NCBI RefSeq assembly: GCF_011440395.1
Contig: NZ_JAAOIX010000010.1
Span: 1-64,000 of the forward strand
Source of the DNA: Pseudomaricurvus alcaniphilus
GTDB lineage: Bacteria > Pseudomonadota > Gammaproteobacteria > Pseudomonadales > Cellvibrionaceae
Reading direction: 5' to 3'
Length of the DNA: 64,000 bases
The position numbers and the translations under genes were made by a program. Position 1 is the stretch's first letter, and each line of letters begins with the position of its first letter. Below the pieces are notes generated by a model that searched no databases, was not told the origin of the DNA, and was given only the letters and a program-made list of their open reading frames with translations. Positions 43,239 through 52,195 of the stretch are shown here, piece by piece.

Positions 43239-43267
43239 TTGGCGGGCCGGCGCGCACAATTTATACT
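43239..43267 (+). promoter_or_regulatory. Sigma-70-type promoter upstream of gcvT
   Basis: TTGGCG (43239-43244) and TATACT (43262-43267) are separated by exactly 17 bases. Transcription would start near 43274 and leave a leader of about 105 bases before gcvT. I looked for glycine-riboswitch core sequences in that leader and did not find them. Confidence 0.55.
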
Positions 43268-43378
43268 GCGCGTCCTCTGCCGTGATGCCATCCGGGCGGC
43301 GACCAATACTGGCCGCCGTAGACCGTAACCCGGGTTGGCTGGATCTGGACCAAATACATCAAACGTCGGGCCTCCCCC

Positions 43379-44494
43379 ATGAGTGATTTACTGCCAACAC
43401 CCCTCCACGCCATGCACCTGCAAGCCGGCGCCAAAATGGTGCCCTTTGCCGGTTACGATATGCCGGTGCAATACCCCTCCGGCATTAAAAGTGAGCACTT
43501 GCATACCCGCAGTGCCGCTGGCCTGTTCGATGTCTCCCATATGGGGCAAGGGCTGTTTGAAGGGGCTGACGTGCGCCAGGTGCTGGAGAAGTTACTGCCG
43601 CTGGACCTGGAGGAATTGCCCCTCAACCACTCGGTGTACACCTTTTTGCCCAACGCCGAGGGCGGCATCATTGACGACCTGATTGTGACCCGCTGGGGGC
43701 CGGAGGCCTACTTTGTAGTCTTTAACGCCGCCTGCAAGACCGGGGATATTGCCCACTTCCGCGCCCACTTGTCCGCCACCACCCGCTTGCAGGTGCTGGA
43801 TGACAGGGCCCTGCTGGCGCTGCAAGGGCCACAGGCGGAGGCGGTGCTCTCCCGCCTGGCGCCCGCCGTAAAGGCGCTGGTGTTTATGACCGGTTGCCGG
43901 GTGTCTATTGACGGCGCGGATTGCTATGTGACCCGCTCCGGTTATACCGGCGAAGACGGGTTTGAGATTTCAGTGCCGGCGGCGGCCGCCCCGGGGCTGG
44001 CGCAAACCCTGCTCAACGACCCGGCGGTCAACTGGGTGGGGCTGGGGGCGCGGGATTCCCTGCGGCTGGAGGCGGGGCTGTGTCTGTACGGCCACGATAT
44101 GGACGCGCAGCGTTCGCCGGTGGAGGCGGGGCTGATGTGGAGCGTGGCCAAAAGTCGCCGCGCCGACGGCGCCCGGGCCGGTAACTTTATCGGTGCCGAC
44201 AAGATCTTTGCCTGTCAGGCCCAAGGGGCGCGGGAAAAACGTGTTGGCCTGCGGGTGAATGGCAAGGCGCCGGTGCGCGAGGGCGCCGACATTGTCGATG
44301 CCGCCGGCGAATTGATCGGTAAGGTCACCAGCGGCGGCTTTGCACCGAGCCTGGCTGCGCCCATTGCCATGGGTTACGTCAAGGCGGAGCACGCGGCGCC
44401 TGGCAGCAGTGTCGCCGCCATGGTGCGCGGCAAGCCGCTGGCCATGACGGTCTGCAAAACACCGTTTGTGCCACAGCGCTATTATCGCGGCTAG
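43379..44494 (+). CDS. gcvT: Aminomethyltransferase, glycine cleavage T protein
   Basis: A 371-residue T protein. It takes the aminomethyl group from lipoylated H protein to tetrahydrofolate, releasing ammonia and 5,10-methylene-THF. GAKMVPFAGYDMPVQYPSG at the N-terminus, the folate-binding YTGEDGFEISVP (about residues 187-198) and the RDSLRLEAGLCLYGHD segment are as in the family. It stands about 100 bases upstream of gcvP; gcvH, usually between or next to them, is absent from this window. Confidence 0.96.
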   Translation: MSDLLPTPLHAMHLQAGAKMVPFAGYDMPVQYPSGIKSEHLHTRSAAGLFDVSHMGQGLFEGADVRQVLEKLLPLDLEELPLNHSVYTFLPNAEGGIIDDLIVTRWGPEAYFVVFNAACKTGDIAHFRAHLSATTRLQVLDDRALLALQGPQAEAVLSRLAPAVKALVFMTGCRVSIDGADCYVTRSGYTGEDGFEISVPAAAAPGLAQTLLNDPAVNWVGLGARDSLRLEAGLCLYGHDMDAQRSPVEAGLMWSVAKSRRADGARAGNFIGADKIFACQAQGAREKRVGLRVNGKAPVREGADIVDAAGELIGKVTSGGFAPSLAAPIAMGYVKAEHAAPGSSVAAMVRGKPLAMTVCKTPFVPQRYYRG

Positions 44495-44595
44495 GCACAG
44501 GATCCGGGGCGCACTAATAGTCCGTCCCGCCTTTTACCTGCAGGGTTGAATTTGCCTGCACAGTCAAATGAAAGAATCCATTTTTGAGATCGCCT

Positions 44596-47427
44596 ATGAA
44601 TATCACCGGTTTTGAGTCCCGCCACATCGGCCCTTCACACGCCGAGCAGCAGCAGATGCTCGAGCGCCTCGGCTACACCTCCATGGCCAGTTTTATCGAT
44701 GCGGTAATACCCAGGGGAATCCGCCTGGCCGAGCCGCTGGCGCTGGACAGTGCGGTGAGCGAAACCGACGCCCTGAAAACCTTGCAGCAGCTGGCGGCGC
44801 GCAACCAGGTACTGCGCTCGTTTATCGGCCAGGGTTACTACAACACCCACACGCCGCATGTGATTCTGCGCAATGTGATGGAAAATCCGGCCTGGTACAC
44901 CGCCTACACGCCCTACCAGCCTGAAATCTCCCAGGGCCGATTGGAGGCACTGCTCAATTACCAGACCATGGTCTGCGACCTCACCGGCATGGAACTGGCC
45001 AACGCGTCCATGCTGGACGAGGCCACCGCCGCCGCTGAGGCCATGACCCTGTGCCAGCGTATGGCCAAGTCCAGGGCGCAGCAGTTTTTTGTCGATGCCG
45101 ATTGCCTGCCGCAGACCATCGATGTGATCAGGACCCGGGCCGAGCCACTGGATATCGAGGTGGTGGTGGGCAACCCGGACACCGACCTGGTGGCCGACGA
45201 AGTATTTGGTGTATTGCTGCAATACCCGGGTTGCAGTGGCCAGATTCGCGATTTCAGCGCGGTGATCAATGCCGTGCACGCCGCCAAGGGGCTGGTGGCC
45301 ATGGCCACCGACCTGCTGGCACTGACCCTGTTGACCCCGCCCGGCGAGCTGGGGGCCGATGTGGCTGTGGGTTGCAGCCAGCGCTTTGGCGTGCCGCTCG
45401 GTTTTGGCGGCCCCCACGCGGCCTTTATGGCGACCCGGGAAAAGTTCAAACGCTCCCTGCCGGGGCGCCTGGTGGGCCGCTCCCTGGACAGCCAGGGCAA
45501 TGAAGCCCTGCGCCTGGCGCTGCAGACCCGGGAGCAGCACATTCGCCGGGAGAAGGCCACGTCCAATATCTGCACTGCCCAGGTGCTGCTGGCGGTGATG
45601 GCCAGCATGTACGCGGTCTATCACGGCCCGGACGGACTGAAAGCCATCGCCAGTGAGGTGCAGCGGCAAACCACGGCGCTGGCCACCGAGTTGCAGGCGG
45701 CGGGCTTTAGCCTGCAAAACCAGATCTGGTTCGATACCCTGACCGTGCACACCGGTGCCAAGACCGCGGAAATTCTGCAGCTGGCGGAGAGCAGCGGCAT
45801 CAACCTGCGCCGCGCTGACGCGGAGCATATCGGCATATCCCTGGATGAAACCGTGACCGCTGAGGAGTTGCACACCATCCTGTTCTGTTTTGGCGTCACC
45901 GCCGCCCAGGTGGGGGAGCCGCCGGCCGACGGCGAGCAGAGCGGCATTCCAGCCCAGTTGCAGCGCAGCAGCGGCTACCTCACCCACCCGGTGTTCAATA
46001 CCCATCACTCGGAAACCGAAATGTTGCGCTACTTGCGCAATCTGGCCGACAAGGACCTGGCCCTGGACCGGGCCATGATCCCGCTGGGCTCCTGCACCAT
46101 GAAGCTCAATGCCACGGCGGAAATGATTCCGGTGACCTGGCCCGAGTTTGGCAACCTGCACCCGTTTGTGCCAGCCTCCCAGGCCGAGGGCTACCGCCAG
46201 TTGGACCTGGACCTGAAAGCCATGCTGTGCGAGGCCACCGGCTACGACGATATCTCCTTCCAGCCCAACGCCGGCTCCCAGGGCGAATACGCCGGCCTGC
46301 TGGCCATTCGCGCCTACCACGCCGCCCGCGGCGAGGGCCAGCGCAACATCTGCCTGATCCCCAGTTCTGCCCATGGCACCAACCCGGCCTCGGCGCAAAT
46401 GTGCGGCATGAAGGTGGTGGTCACCGCCTGTGACGCCCAGGGCAATGTGGATATGGGTGACCTGCGCCGCAAGGCCGAACAGCACAGCGACTCGCTGGCG
46501 GCGATTATGGTCACTTACCCGTCCACCCACGGTGTATTTGAAGAAAATATCCGCGATATTTGTGAGTTGATCCACGGTCACGGTGGCCAGGTCTATATCG
46601 ACGGCGCCAACTTCAACGCCATGGTGGGGCTGTGCAAGCCGGGTGAGTTTGGCGGCGATGTCTCGCACCTGAACCTGCACAAGACCTTCTGCATTCCCCA
46701 CGGTGGCGGTGGCCCTGGCGTCGGCCCGGTGGCGGTCAAGTCTCACCTCGCACCCTATTTACCGGGGCACCGGCAGCTGGGCGACAGCACCAGCGCGGTG
46801 GCCGCAGCCCAGCTGGGCAGCGCCAGCATCCTGCCCATCACCTGGATGTACATCACCATGATGGGCGCCCGCGGCCTGCAGGCGGCCACGGAAGTGGCCA
46901 TCCTCAATGCCAACTACATCGCCAAACGGCTGGCACTGGCCTATCCCATTCTCTACACCGGCAACGCCAACCTGGTGGCCCACGAGTGCATCGTCGATAT
47001 GCGCGGCATCAAGGAGGAAACCGGGGTGGACGTGGAAGACGTGGCCAAACGCCTCATCGACTACGGTTTTCACGCCCCCACCATGTCCTTCCCGGTGGCC
47101 GGCACGCTGATGATCGAGCCTACCGAAAGCGAAAGCCTGTACGAGCTGGATCGCTTCTGCGATGCGCTGCTGAAAATTGCCGAGGAAATCGAGGCCGTGC
47201 GCAGCGGCACCACCGAGCTGGCCAACAGCCCGCTGGTGAATGCGCCGCACACGGTGGAGATGGTGTCGGCCGACGAGTGGCCCTACGCCTACCCCCGCTC
47301 CCAGGGCGGTTTCCCGCTGGACTCGCTGCGCAAGAACAAATACTGGCCGCCGGTAGGGCGCATCGACAATGTCTACGGCGATCGCAACCTGGCCTGCAGC
47401 TGCGCGCCGATCGAGGCGTATCAGTAG
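44596..47427 (+). CDS. gcvP: Glycine dehydrogenase (decarboxylating), P protein
   Basis: A 943-residue homodimer-type P protein with the two fused, related halves (N-terminal about 1-440 and catalytic C-terminal). The PLP lysine is K696 in [15 protein letters not shown], followed by the glycine-rich [10 protein letters not shown] loop. It decarboxylates glycine and passes the aminomethyl group to lipoyl-H protein. ATG 44596 ([14 protein letters not shown]) fits the family better than the upstream TTG at 44584. A 703-codon open frame on the opposite strand is a by-product of GC-rich codons. Confidence 0.97.
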   Translation: MNITGFESRHIGPSHAEQQQMLERLGYTSMASFIDAVIPRGIRLAEPLALDSAVSETDALKTLQQLAARNQVLRSFIGQGYYNTHTPHVILRNVMENPAWYTAYTPYQPEISQGRLEALLNYQTMVCDLTGMELANASMLDEATAAAEAMTLCQRMAKSRAQQFFVDADCLPQTIDVIRTRAEPLDIEVVVGNPDTDLVADEVFGVLLQYPGCSGQIRDFSAVINAVHAAKGLVAMATDLLALTLLTPPGELGADVAVGCSQRFGVPLGFGGPHAAFMATREKFKRSLPGRLVGRSLDSQGNEALRLALQTREQHIRREKATSNICTAQVLLAVMASMYAVYHGPDGLKAIASEVQRQTTALATELQAAGFSLQNQIWFDTLTVHTGAKTAEILQLAESSGINLRRADAEHIGISLDETVTAEELHTILFCFGVTAAQVGEPPADGEQSGIPAQLQRSSGYLTHPVFNTHHSETEMLRYLRNLADKDLALDRAMIPLGSCTMKLNATAEMIPVTWPEFGNLHPFVPASQAEGYRQLDLDLKAMLCEATGYDDISFQPNAGSQGEYAGLLAIRAYHAARGEGQRNICLIPSSAHGTNPASAQMCGMKVVVTACDAQGNVDMGDLRRKAEQHSDSLAAIMVTYPSTHGVFEENIRDICELIHGHGGQVYIDGANFNAMVGLCKPGEFGGDVSHLNLHKTFCIPHGGGGPGVGPVAVKSHLAPYLPGHRQLGDSTSAVAAAQLGSASILPITWMYITMMGARGLQAATEVAILNANYIAKRLALAYPILYTGNANLVAHECIVDMRGIKEETGVDVEDVAKRLIDYGFHAPTMSFPVAGTLMIEPTESESLYELDRFCDALLKIAEEIEAVRSGTTELANSPLVNAPHTVEMVSADEWPYAYPRSQGGFPLDSLRKNKYWPPVGRIDNVYGDRNLACSCAPIEAYQ

Positions 47428-47453
47428 CGGCCTGGTGCCTGGCTCAATCGCTG

Positions 47454-48488
47454 TCAGGGCATAAGCAGCACCTTGACGGCGTCGGCAGCCACCAGTTTGT
47501 GACCCGCTTTGGTGGGGTGAATGGCATCCCAGAAAAACTTGGTATTCGGTTTGCGGCAGATGCTGTTACCAGTCTGGTCGAATGTCAGGCACGGCTGGGC
47601 GTCGCTAAAGCCGTACAGGTCTGGTGCGCCAAATACTGCGCTTGACAGGGCATACAGGTCGAGGGTGTAGAAGCGGGTCTCCGGGCAGCTCGGCTGTACG
47701 ACATTGGCGATAAAGAATTGCACGCCGTTATTGAGCCCGGCTGACAACAGCATCGCGCCGGTAATCGCGGGCTCACCAAAACTCTGTGCCAGCGGTGTGG
47801 TGCCCACATTGGGCACGTTTGCGATCAGGATATGCATCGCGCCGGCACTGCACAGGTTGAGTAAATTGGTAGTGATGGCGCTGACCGCGGCGCTTACCAG
47901 CGGCGGGCCGTTAACCGGACCCATAGCCAGTGCGTCGCGGACATCGTTGCCACCAAAACCAAACAGGTAAAGCGCGCTGCTCGAGGCCGCACCGTTGCTG
48001 AACGCCAGATACTGCTCGAGTTGCTGGCTGGCGGAGCTGCTGCCGGGCACATCGCGAGCCCGAGCCCCCCCGACGGCGTAATTGGAGAATACTTTCGGGT
48101 TGCGCGCGGACGGGCCGGTGGAGCGCTGCAGGCCTAGTACCTGGCCCAGCTGCTCGACCCAGGTGGGCCCATTGCTGAAGTGGTGGCCGCCAATGGCGTA
48201 GGCAGCACTGGGTACCGGGGCGAAGGGCGGGGTCGCCACGGCGCCAGTAAGGACAAAAGCGTTGCCGGAATCCATCAGGCTGTCACCGAAGGCGACGATC
48301 TGGTCAAAGTCGTTGGCGCGAGCAACCGTGGACAGGGTGCAAAACAGGGCCGCCGCAGTTACTAAGGTGCATACACAGGAGCGCATTAGTGGCAGCAGCG
48401 TACTTAACATGTCAGGGCTGGCACTGGCGCTGGTGTTAGGGCTGCGAGTGCCCGGTTGTTGACAGGAGTTATTATCACGGGACAGCAT
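47454..48488 (-). CDS. Secreted GDSL-type esterase/lipase
   Basis: A 344-residue SGNH hydrolase. The nucleophile block is VAFGDSLMDSGNA (about residues 67-79), the Gly/Asn blocks include GGNDVRDA, and the catalytic Asp/His are in DAIHPTKAGH near the C-terminus. An N-terminal hydrophobic segment (VCTLVTAAALFCTLSTVARA, about residues 39-58) should act as signal peptide after an unusually long N-region; an internal start at 48410 would shorten it, but the GAGAGG site supports 48488. It probably cleaves carboxyl esters outside the cytoplasm. It faces the gcvP stop convergently. Confidence 0.88.
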   Translation of the reverse strand: MLSRDNNSCQQPGTRSPNTSASASPDMLSTLLPLMRSCVCTLVTAAALFCTLSTVARANDFDQIVAFGDSLMDSGNAFVLTGAVATPPFAPVPSAAYAIGGHHFSNGPTWVEQLGQVLGLQRSTGPSARNPKVFSNYAVGGARARDVPGSSSASQQLEQYLAFSNGAASSSALYLFGFGGNDVRDALAMGPVNGPPLVSAAVSAITTNLLNLCSAGAMHILIANVPNVGTTPLAQSFGEPAITGAMLLSAGLNNGVQFFIANVVQPSCPETRFYTLDLYALSSAVFGAPDLYGFSDAQPCLTFDQTGNSICRKPNTKFFWDAIHPTKAGHKLVAADAVKVLLMP

Positions 48489-48893
48489 TTCGGCTACCTC
48501 TCATTGTAATGTTGGTACTGGTACTGGTGCCCATTCATTCAGCGACGGCGGAATAAATACTGCTTTAGCGAGTGAAACCGGTTGGTTAAAAATCCAATGA
48601 CTGCGCCGGGAGGGCAATTGGGAACAATGGCGGGAGTAGGACTGCTGACGAACTTGCCTGGTGCCACTGTCTTGCTTGAATCTACGCCGCCAGCGATCGA
48701 CTGGCAAGCAAAAACTTGTCGTTTTTGTATGGTTTTTGATCAGTCGTTGGCGCCTGAATCCCGTTTTGCCAGTGGATTGAAATTAAAGGCACTCAAACTT
48801 GCACTTTTGCGAAGTTGGGCTATTGCGTATTGCCGGCTAAATGACTATAACGTGCCGCTTACATTCGTTTTGCTGTAGGTTTGCATTGTATAC
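48489..48893. other. Divergent region between GDSL esterase and minC
   Basis: About 400 bases with no supported gene. A 98-codon plus-strand frame (48582-48878) has no ribosome site or family pattern and overlaps the minC promoter. The promoter candidate for minC at 48823-48851 is the only clear element. Confidence 0.5.
48823..48851 (+). promoter_or_regulatory. Sigma-70-type promoter of minCDE
   Basis: TTGCGT (48823-48828) and TATAAC (48846-48851) have a 17-base spacer. Transcription would start about 36 bases upstream of the minC ATG. Confidence 0.55.
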
Positions 48894-49721
48894 ATGGCGT
48901 TAAATTCTTCTTCTGCGGCAGATGTAGTGCCGACATCGCCGGCCTTTCGACTGAAAGGTGGCCTCTTCCCCCTGACTTTACTTGAAATCAGACGCTACTC
49001 TCAGCCCGAATTCGAGCAGGACCTGCTCAGCAAAGTCGCGGAAGCCCCGGCTTTTTTCCAGCAGACGCCGGTCATCCTCAGTTTTGAGATGGCGGTCGCA
49101 GAGGCCGAGCAGGTACCGCTGGCGGAGCTGGTGGAACTCTGCCGCAGCAATGGCCTGCGACCGGTGGCCCTGCGCGGCGGCAGCAAGGAGCTCAAGAAGC
49201 AGGCCGAAACCCTGCAACTGGCGCTGATGCCGGAGGGGCGAGTCAAGGTGGACGCGGCGGTCAGCCCGGAGGGCACGGCCGAGCCGGTTGCCGCAAAGGC
49301 TGCGGCCACGGATGCGGCTGCTGGAATTGATGCGGCCGCTGGCAGCGGTGCCGACCGTCCTGCGGATAGTGCCGAAAACGGCGCGGGCGGCGGCAACAAG
49401 ATCATTACCACACCGATTCGCTCGGGCCAGCAGGTCTACGCCGCCGGTGGCGACCTGATTGTGCTGGCGGCGGTGTCTACCGGTGCCGAAGTGCTGGCGG
49501 ATGGCAATATTCATATTTATGGTGCCCTGCGTGGCCGGGCCCTGGCCGGGGTGCGCGGCGATACCTCGGCGCGCATTTTCTGCCAGAGCCTGGAGGCCGA
49601 ATTGATCTCCATTGCCGGCGACTTCAAGCTGCACGAGGATTTTCGCGGCCAGTGGTGGAAGAAGCCGGTGCAGGTATCGCTGACGGATGACATTCTGGCC
49701 ATCGAGGCGCTGAGTAAATAG
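48894..49721 (+). CDS. minC: Septum site-determining protein MinC
   Basis: A 275-residue cell-division inhibitor. The N-terminal FtsZ-antagonist domain spans about residues 18-110 (FRLKGGLFPLTLLEI), a long Ala-rich linker follows (about 115-165), and the C-terminal beta-helix domain starts near TPIRSGQQVYAAGGDLIVLA and includes GNIHIYGALRGRALAG. It works with MinD at the membrane to block FtsZ rings near the poles. It is first in minCDE. The linker is longer than in E. coli. Confidence 0.96.
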   Translation: MALNSSSAADVVPTSPAFRLKGGLFPLTLLEIRRYSQPEFEQDLLSKVAEAPAFFQQTPVILSFEMAVAEAEQVPLAELVELCRSNGLRPVALRGGSKELKKQAETLQLALMPEGRVKVDAAVSPEGTAEPVAAKAAATDAAAGIDAAAGSGADRPADSAENGAGGGNKIITTPIRSGQQVYAAGGDLIVLAAVSTGAEVLADGNIHIYGALRGRALAGVRGDTSARIFCQSLEAELISIAGDFKLHEDFRGQWWKKPVQVSLTDDILAIEALSK

Positions 49722-49814
49722 CAGCGCCCGCTGGCAACAGGGCTAGAGCTTGTTTGTTGAAGCTTAAGCCTGTTTATTGAAACCTGATTTTTTATTATTG
49801 AAAGGACATTGACC

Positions 49815-50630
49815 TTGGCCAAAATAATTGTTGTAACTTCCGGTAAAGGTGGTGTTGGTAAAACGACCACCAGCGCTGCCATCAGCAGCGGCCTGGCCCT
49901 GCGCGGCCACAAGACTGTGGTTATCGACTTCGATATCGGGCTGCGCAACCTGGACATTATCATGAACTGCGAACGTCGCGTGGTGTACGATTTTGTCAAC
50001 GTCATCAACAAGGAAGCGCGCTTGAACCAGGCGCTGATCAAGGACAAGCGCGCCGATAACCTCTATATCTTGCCGGCCTCCCAAACCCGGGACAAGGATG
50101 CCTTGTCCAAAGAGGGGGTGGAGCAGGTGCTGGAAGAGTTGGCCAAAGACGGCTTCGAGTACATTATTTGCGATTCGCCGGCTGGCATTGAGCACGGTGC
50201 CTTTATGGCCCTGTATTTTGCCGATATGGCCATCGTGGTGGCCAACCCGGAAGTGTCCTCAGTGCGCGACTCGGATCGAATTCTCGGCATCCTGCAGAGC
50301 AAGTCACGCCGTGCGGAGCAGGGCGAGCGGGTGGAAGAGTACCTGTTGATTACCCGCTACAGCCCCGAGCGCGTCGCCAAGGGTGAAATGCTGGGTGTGG
50401 GCGACGTGGAAGAGATCCTGGCGACCAAGTTGCTGGGGGTGATTCCCGAGTCCGAATCGGTGTTGAAGGCCTCCAACCAGGGCATCCCGGTTATCCATGA
50501 CCAGGAGAGTAATGCCGGTAAAGCCTACAGCGATGCGGTCTCGCGCTTGCTGGGTGACAATGTTGAGCACCGCTTTGTCACTATCCAGAACAAGGGCCTG
50601 TTGCAGCGACTGTTCGGGAGGTCTGCGTGA
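49815..50630 (+). CDS. minD: Septum site-determining ATPase MinD
   Basis: A 271-residue ParA-type ATPase. The deviant Walker A motif is GKGGVGKTT (residues 10-18), and the C-terminal amphipathic membrane-targeting helix is [13 protein letters not shown]. It recruits MinC to the membrane and oscillates with MinE. The start is TTG 49815, because AAAGGA lies eight bases before it and [13 protein letters not shown] is the universal MinD N-terminus; the TTG at 49809 would be too close to that site. The stop overlaps the minE GTG by four bases. Confidence 0.97.
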   Translation: MAKIIVVTSGKGGVGKTTTSAAISSGLALRGHKTVVIDFDIGLRNLDIIMNCERRVVYDFVNVINKEARLNQALIKDKRADNLYILPASQTRDKDALSKEGVEQVLEELAKDGFEYIICDSPAGIEHGAFMALYFADMAIVVANPEVSSVRDSDRILGILQSKSRRAEQGERVEEYLLITRYSPERVAKGEMLGVGDVEEILATKLLGVIPESESVLKASNQGIPVIHDQESNAGKAYSDAVSRLLGDNVEHRFVTIQNKGLLQRLFGRSA

Positions 50631-50890
50631 GTATTTTTGATTATTTTCGCACTGCCAAAAAAGATACGGCGTCGATCGCCAAGGAGCGCTTGCAGATTAT
50701 CGTTGCCCACGAGCGCTCGCAGCGCAATCAGCCCGATTATTTGCCCAAGCTGCAGCAGGAATTGATTGCCGTGATTCGCAAATACATCGACATCGACCAG
50801 GACCAGGTGGATATCCAGCTGGACCAGAACGACGACTGTTCGGTGCTGGAGCTGAACATCACCCTGCCCGAGCTGCACGAGCGCCACTGA
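50627..50890 (+). CDS. minE: Cell division topological specificity factor MinE
   Basis: An 87-residue MinE. The N-terminal membrane and MinD-binding part is [20 protein letters not shown], and the dimerising topological domain includes [18 protein letters not shown]. It starts at GTG 50627, overlapping the minD stop (GTGA), with GGGAGG upstream. It stimulates MinD ATPase and so drives pole-to-pole oscillation. Confidence 0.97.
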   Translation: MSIFDYFRTAKKDTASIAKERLQIIVAHERSQRNQPDYLPKLQQELIAVIRKYIDIDQDQVDIQLDQNDDCSVLELNITLPELHERH

Positions 50891-50902
50891 TCCTTGACCG
50901 CC

Positions 50903-50966
50903 AGCGGCGGGGCTTGCCCCGGCCGCTACTGCGATTCAGCAGCCCTGCGCACCAGCTCGCAGGGCT
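50903..50966. terminator. Two strong hairpins between convergent minE and barrel gene
   Basis: The first stem (50903-50927) pairs AGCGGC and GGGGC with GCCCC and GCCGCT with a single bulged G. The second pairs AGCCCTGCG (50941-50949) with CGCAGGGCT (50958-50966). Neither has a long T-run, but the location 13 bases past the minE stop and directly before the stop of the opposing gene suits transcript ending in both directions. Confidence 0.55.
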
Positions 50967-50969
50967 CGA

Positions 50970-52061
50970 TTAAAACCTGAACCCCATTCCCAATTGCAAG
51001 CCCAGCGCCCGCGCCTGTTGCCAGTCGCTGTCGTCACTGTGCAGGCCGATACTGAAGTTATCGTGACTGATATTTAGCCCCAGCGCCCCGGTTTCCAAGT
51101 CGTAACTGGTTTGCAGCAGGCAGTTGCCCAATTGCCAGCCCAGCGCCAGCCGCGGGAACAGGTGCTGGTCATAGGCGTAGACGCTGGGGCTGATGCTGAG
51201 CTTGCTGTTGAACTGGTAGCGGGCGCTGAGGTTGTAGCGCGCCGGCAGTTGCTGGGACTGGCTGCGATAGCCTTCTGTGCCGGCAATGCCCGGAATACTC
51301 GCCAGGGCACCGTCGGCGTCATAGCTGATAACGTCGGTGGTGGCGCTGGCCCGGGTGTAGGTCAGGTCCTTCCAGCGCAGGCGCGACCAGATGTCGCGCC
51401 CCTCCAGGGCAAACTCCAGCTGGTCGCCCCAGCGCCAGCGAATATCCAGGTCCACGGAATAGCCGCTGCCGTCCACGTCTTCAATCTCGCGCCCCAGCAA
51501 CTGATCTTCCGAATAACCGTAATCCAGTTGCAGGTCGCCGCTGAAGCCCAGTTCTTCGGCTATCAGAACGCCGTTGAGTTCACCGTCGCTCATGTCATCG
51601 GCGCGGAGGTAGTTGAGGCGCAGGCGGCTGTGCAGGTTGGGCGCCAGTTGCCACTGATAGCTGAAGCCAACCCCCTGGGAGCGCAGCTCATTGGCGCGCA
51701 GGAAAATATTGTAGCGGCCGGTGGTGGGCAGCGGGACATTGTTTTGCTCGCTATGGGCCAGCCGGGCGGTGTCGCCGTTGAACTCGAGAAAATAATCGTA
51801 GCGCCAGAAATAGCTGAGGCCAAATTGCAGCCAGGTCTCGCCAATTTCCAGCTGGTTGTGGGTAAAAGCAAATTCACCGTCATCGACGGGTGGGCCTTCG
51901 AGGCCATGAATGACCTGGTCGATGGGGGCGATGTCGCTGTAGCTGTGGCTCTCCAGGCTGGTGTAAAACCGGGCTTGTCCGGTGTCTGCCCAGAGTGGCG
52001 CAGGAACACTAAAGACGCCCCCGACGATGGCGACGAGGCAGGTGCGGGCGCTGTGGTTCAC
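50970..52061 (-). CDS. Putative outer membrane beta-barrel protein
   Basis: A 363-residue protein with a signal peptide (ending APLWADTGQ) and a pattern of alternating polar and aromatic residues typical of outer membrane strands, for example WLQFGLSYFWRYDYFLEF, GVGFSYQWQLAP and YNLSARYQFNSKLSISPSV, ending with a C-terminal Phe (LGMGFRF). I do not recognise a named family. The GTG start has GGAG five bases before it. It lies downstream of the large lipoprotein gene on the same strand, 134 bases apart, so the two may act together at the outer membrane. Confidence 0.65.
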   Translation of the reverse strand: MNHSARTCLVAIVGGVFSVPAPLWADTGQARFYTSLESHSYSDIAPIDQVIHGLEGPPVDDGEFAFTHNQLEIGETWLQFGLSYFWRYDYFLEFNGDTARLAHSEQNNVPLPTTGRYNIFLRANELRSQGVGFSYQWQLAPNLHSRLRLNYLRADDMSDGELNGVLIAEELGFSGDLQLDYGYSEDQLLGREIEDVDGSGYSVDLDIRWRWGDQLEFALEGRDIWSRLRWKDLTYTRASATTDVISYDADGALASIPGIAGTEGYRSQSQQLPARYNLSARYQFNSKLSISPSVYAYDQHLFPRLALGWQLGNCLLQTSYDLETGALGLNISHDNFSIGLHSDDSDWQQARALGLQLGMGFRF

Positions 52062-52195
52062 GGCTGCTCCGACGCTAACAAGCGGCTGGTGTGCATACTG
52101 AAATGTCTTCCCTTGAAGATAAAAACGGAGGCCGAGGCCTCCGTACGAGTATTAGCGAGGCACATCTGCACTGCGCTGGATGTGCCTCGGTGAGG

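Noticed and set aside
43274-43378. Glycine riboswitch in the gcvT leader
   Set aside because: The leader is long enough, but I could not find the conserved core sequences of either aptamer.
44635-46746. 703-codon open frame antisense to gcvP
   Set aside because: It mirrors a strongly conserved gene, is rich in His, Gly and Gln as expected from the reverse reading of GC-rich codons, and has no family pattern.
48582-48878. 98-codon frame upstream of minC
   Set aside because: No ribosome site, no family pattern, and it overlaps a good promoter for minC.
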